A stretch of 6,597 bases of DNA from Deltaproteobacteria bacterium. GTDB lineage: Bacteria > Desulfobacterota > Deferrimicrobia > Deferrimicrobiales > Deferrimicrobiaceae. Shown piece after piece: positions 5,693-6,597 of this stretch. The stretch is taken from NCBI GenBank assembly GCA_017889845.1, contig JAGGAJ010000102.1, positions 1 through 6,597 on the forward strand, in the 5' to 3' direction. A model generated the notes under the pieces. That model was not told the DNA's origin and made no database searches. It saw only the letters and a program-made list of their open reading frames with translations. Position 1 is the first letter of the stretch; each line of letters begins with the position of its first letter. Position numbers and translations under genes: made by a program.

Positions 5693-5713
5693 CCCGGGAG
5701 CGGCCTTAACCCT

Positions 5714-6223
5714 TTACCGTTTCCCCTCCCGGTATGCATCGAAGATCGACCGGAAGCGGACGCACGATTCGAACTTGAGGTACGGGATCACCTCCGCCGT
5801 GCCTTCCGGGCCCATCGGCACGAACTTCCCCTTCGCCCGGGCGCACACGTTCCCGCCGTGGAGGATCCGACCCTCGCAGTACGCCAGCCTCCCTGCGTCC
5901 TCGACCATCCGGCTCCGCACCTCGATCTCCTCCCCCACCGGGACGGGGGCGAGGTACTTCACCGTGATTTCCCCGGTGACGTACATCGGGTGCTCCTTCC
6001 CGAAGACGGTTGCCGCCCACCCCATCGTCTCGTCGAGTAGCGCGGCGACCACGCCGCCGTGCGCCACGTCCCGGTACCCGTTCACGTGTCGTGGGAGCGC
6101 GATCCTCCCGCGCACCTCGTTATCCTCGACGAAGAACCGCGTCCGGATACCCGCGGGGTTCTCGTCCCCGCACAGGAAGCAACCCGAGGAATGGGGAAGG
6201 TACTCCCTCTCACCGTCCGTCAC
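5714..6223 (-). CDS. PaaI-family hotdog-fold thioesterase
   Basis: This 169-residue protein should hydrolyse an acyl-CoA or related thioester in the cytoplasm; the substrate cannot be read from the sequence. The hotdog signature is clear: HGGVVAALLDE at 55-65, with His55-Gly-Gly and the acidic pair Asp64/Glu65 expected at the active site, then the strand region VTGEITVKYLAPVPVGEEIEV at about 82-102. The N-terminus has a Cys-x2-Cys pair (Cys15, Cys18 in GCFLCGDENPAGI), shared by a subset of this family and possibly structural or metal-binding. The start is taken as the GTG at 6223 because AGGGAGGGAG lies directly upstream; in-frame GTG codons at 6241 and 6262 lack such a site. This start overlaps the radical SAM gene by 14 bases, so the two are probably co-translated. 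The C-terminal 25 residues after the hotdog core are of unknown role. Confidence 0.9.
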   Translation of the reverse strand: MTDGEREYLPHSSGCFLCGDENPAGIRTRFFVEDNEVRGRIALPRHVNGYRDVAHGGVVAALLDETMGWAATVFGKEHPMYVTGEITVKYLAPVPVGEEIEVRSRMVEDAGRLAYCEGRILHGGNVCARAKGKFVPMGPEGTAEVIPYLKFESCVRFRSIFDAYREGKR

Positions 6224-6597
6224 GCGTCTCCCTCCCTTCACGGGTTCCGGTCCACCGGACACCCTGGAACGTGCCGCGCGCCGCCAGCAGGGCCGACACG
6301 TCGCGTGCCGCCTCCCGCGGCCCTTTTTCCCAGCGCGGGGCCAGCAGCCGGGAGGCCGGCGCCTCCCCCGCCATGCGCATCACCGCCACGTGGGGCGATA
6401 GCCGTTCCAGGAAGTCGGCACAGGCGGATACGTATTCGTCGTACCCCGGCACCGCCACCCCCCCCCGGCGCCACGCCGTTTCGAGGGGGGCACCCTTGAC
6501 CACGTGGAAATGGTGCAGCTTGACGCCCCGGACCCCCAGCCCGGACAGGAACGGCGCGGCGGCGAGGAACGACTCCGGCGTGTCGCCCGGCAGCCCG
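6210..6597 (-). CDS. yhcC: YhcC-type radical SAM protein, C-terminal part only
   Basis: The frame enters from the right edge and encodes the last 128 residues of a protein whose N-terminal radical SAM core, with the CxxxCxxC cluster motif, lies outside the window. The visible part matches the TIGR01212/YhcC family: GLPGDTPESFLAAAPFL, VRGVKLHHFHVVKGAPLETAW, YDEYVSACADFLERLSP and VAVMRMAGEAPASRLLAPRW. These correspond to the last barrel strands and the family-specific C-terminal extension. The family is widespread, but its reaction is not established as far as I know. The protein ends in an Arg/Gly-rich tail, and the stop at 6210-6212 lies inside the following thioesterase gene. A run of nine G on the coding strand (6466-6458) lies within the gene, and the frame is intact across it. 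Confidence 0.85.
   Translation of the reverse strand, partial: GLPGDTPESFLAAAPFLSGLGVRGVKLHHFHVVKGAPLETAWRRGGVAVPGYDEYVSACADFLERLSPHVAVMRMAGEAPASRLLAPRWEKGPREAARDVSALLAARGTFQGVRWTGTREGRETRDGR

Noticed and set aside
6224..6262. Earlier GTG starts for the thioesterase
   Set aside because: They have no comparable ribosome site, and the added residues overlap the radical SAM gene further without family support.

Overview
The window is 6.6 kb of very GC-rich, gene-dense bacterial DNA with strong G/C third-position bias. It holds nine protein-coding genes, two of them cut by the window ends. No stretch longer than about 140 bases lacks a gene. I see no RNA gene, CRISPR array, insertion sequence, attachment site or replication origin. 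A two-domain rubrerythrin, a ZAS-type sigma/anti-sigma pair and a zinc uptake operon suggest a free-living high-GC bacterium that is anaerobic or meets low oxygen, perhaps of the former Deltaproteobacteria (Desulfuromonas/Geobacter-like). That placement is inference from gene content and composition.

Region 1 (1-2361, plus strand) is a zinc ABC importer in the order binding protein (znuA, 5' end missing), ATPase (znuC) and permease (znuB). The first two genes overlap by ATGA and the third follows after 7 bases, so this is one operon. Its promoter, and any Zur site, lie outside the window.

Region 2 (2362-3108) is a single rubrerythrin gene with its own promoter. That promoter has a perfect TATAAT box abutting a 10-bp palindrome. 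Two GC-rich hairpins follow the gene.

Region 3 (3109-3797, minus strand) is a two-gene operon for small membrane-anchored proteins: a DUF948 protein with a TTG start, then a YtxH-type protein, joined by an ATGA overlap. It converges on rubrerythrin and diverges from region 4. The 138-base gap at 3798-3935 holds back-to-back candidate promoters.

Region 4 (3936-5692, plus strand) is an ECF sigma factor followed 11 bases later by its probable anti-sigma factor. The latter has an N-terminal zinc-binding domain, one membrane span, a long Pro/Ala-rich extracytoplasmic linker and a folded-looking C-terminal domain. Together they look like an envelope-signal transduction module.

Region 5 (5714-6597, minus strand) is the 3' end of a YhcC-type radical SAM gene, overlapping by 14 bases a PaaI-family hotdog thioesterase gene. 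The thioesterase gene ends 21 bases from the anti-sigma gene.

Most of the window is ordinary housekeeping or stress physiology. I found no convincing new system. The points most worth a second look are the rubrerythrin control region, the large anti-sigma sensor region, and the shared control region between the sigma pair and the DUF948/YtxH operon.
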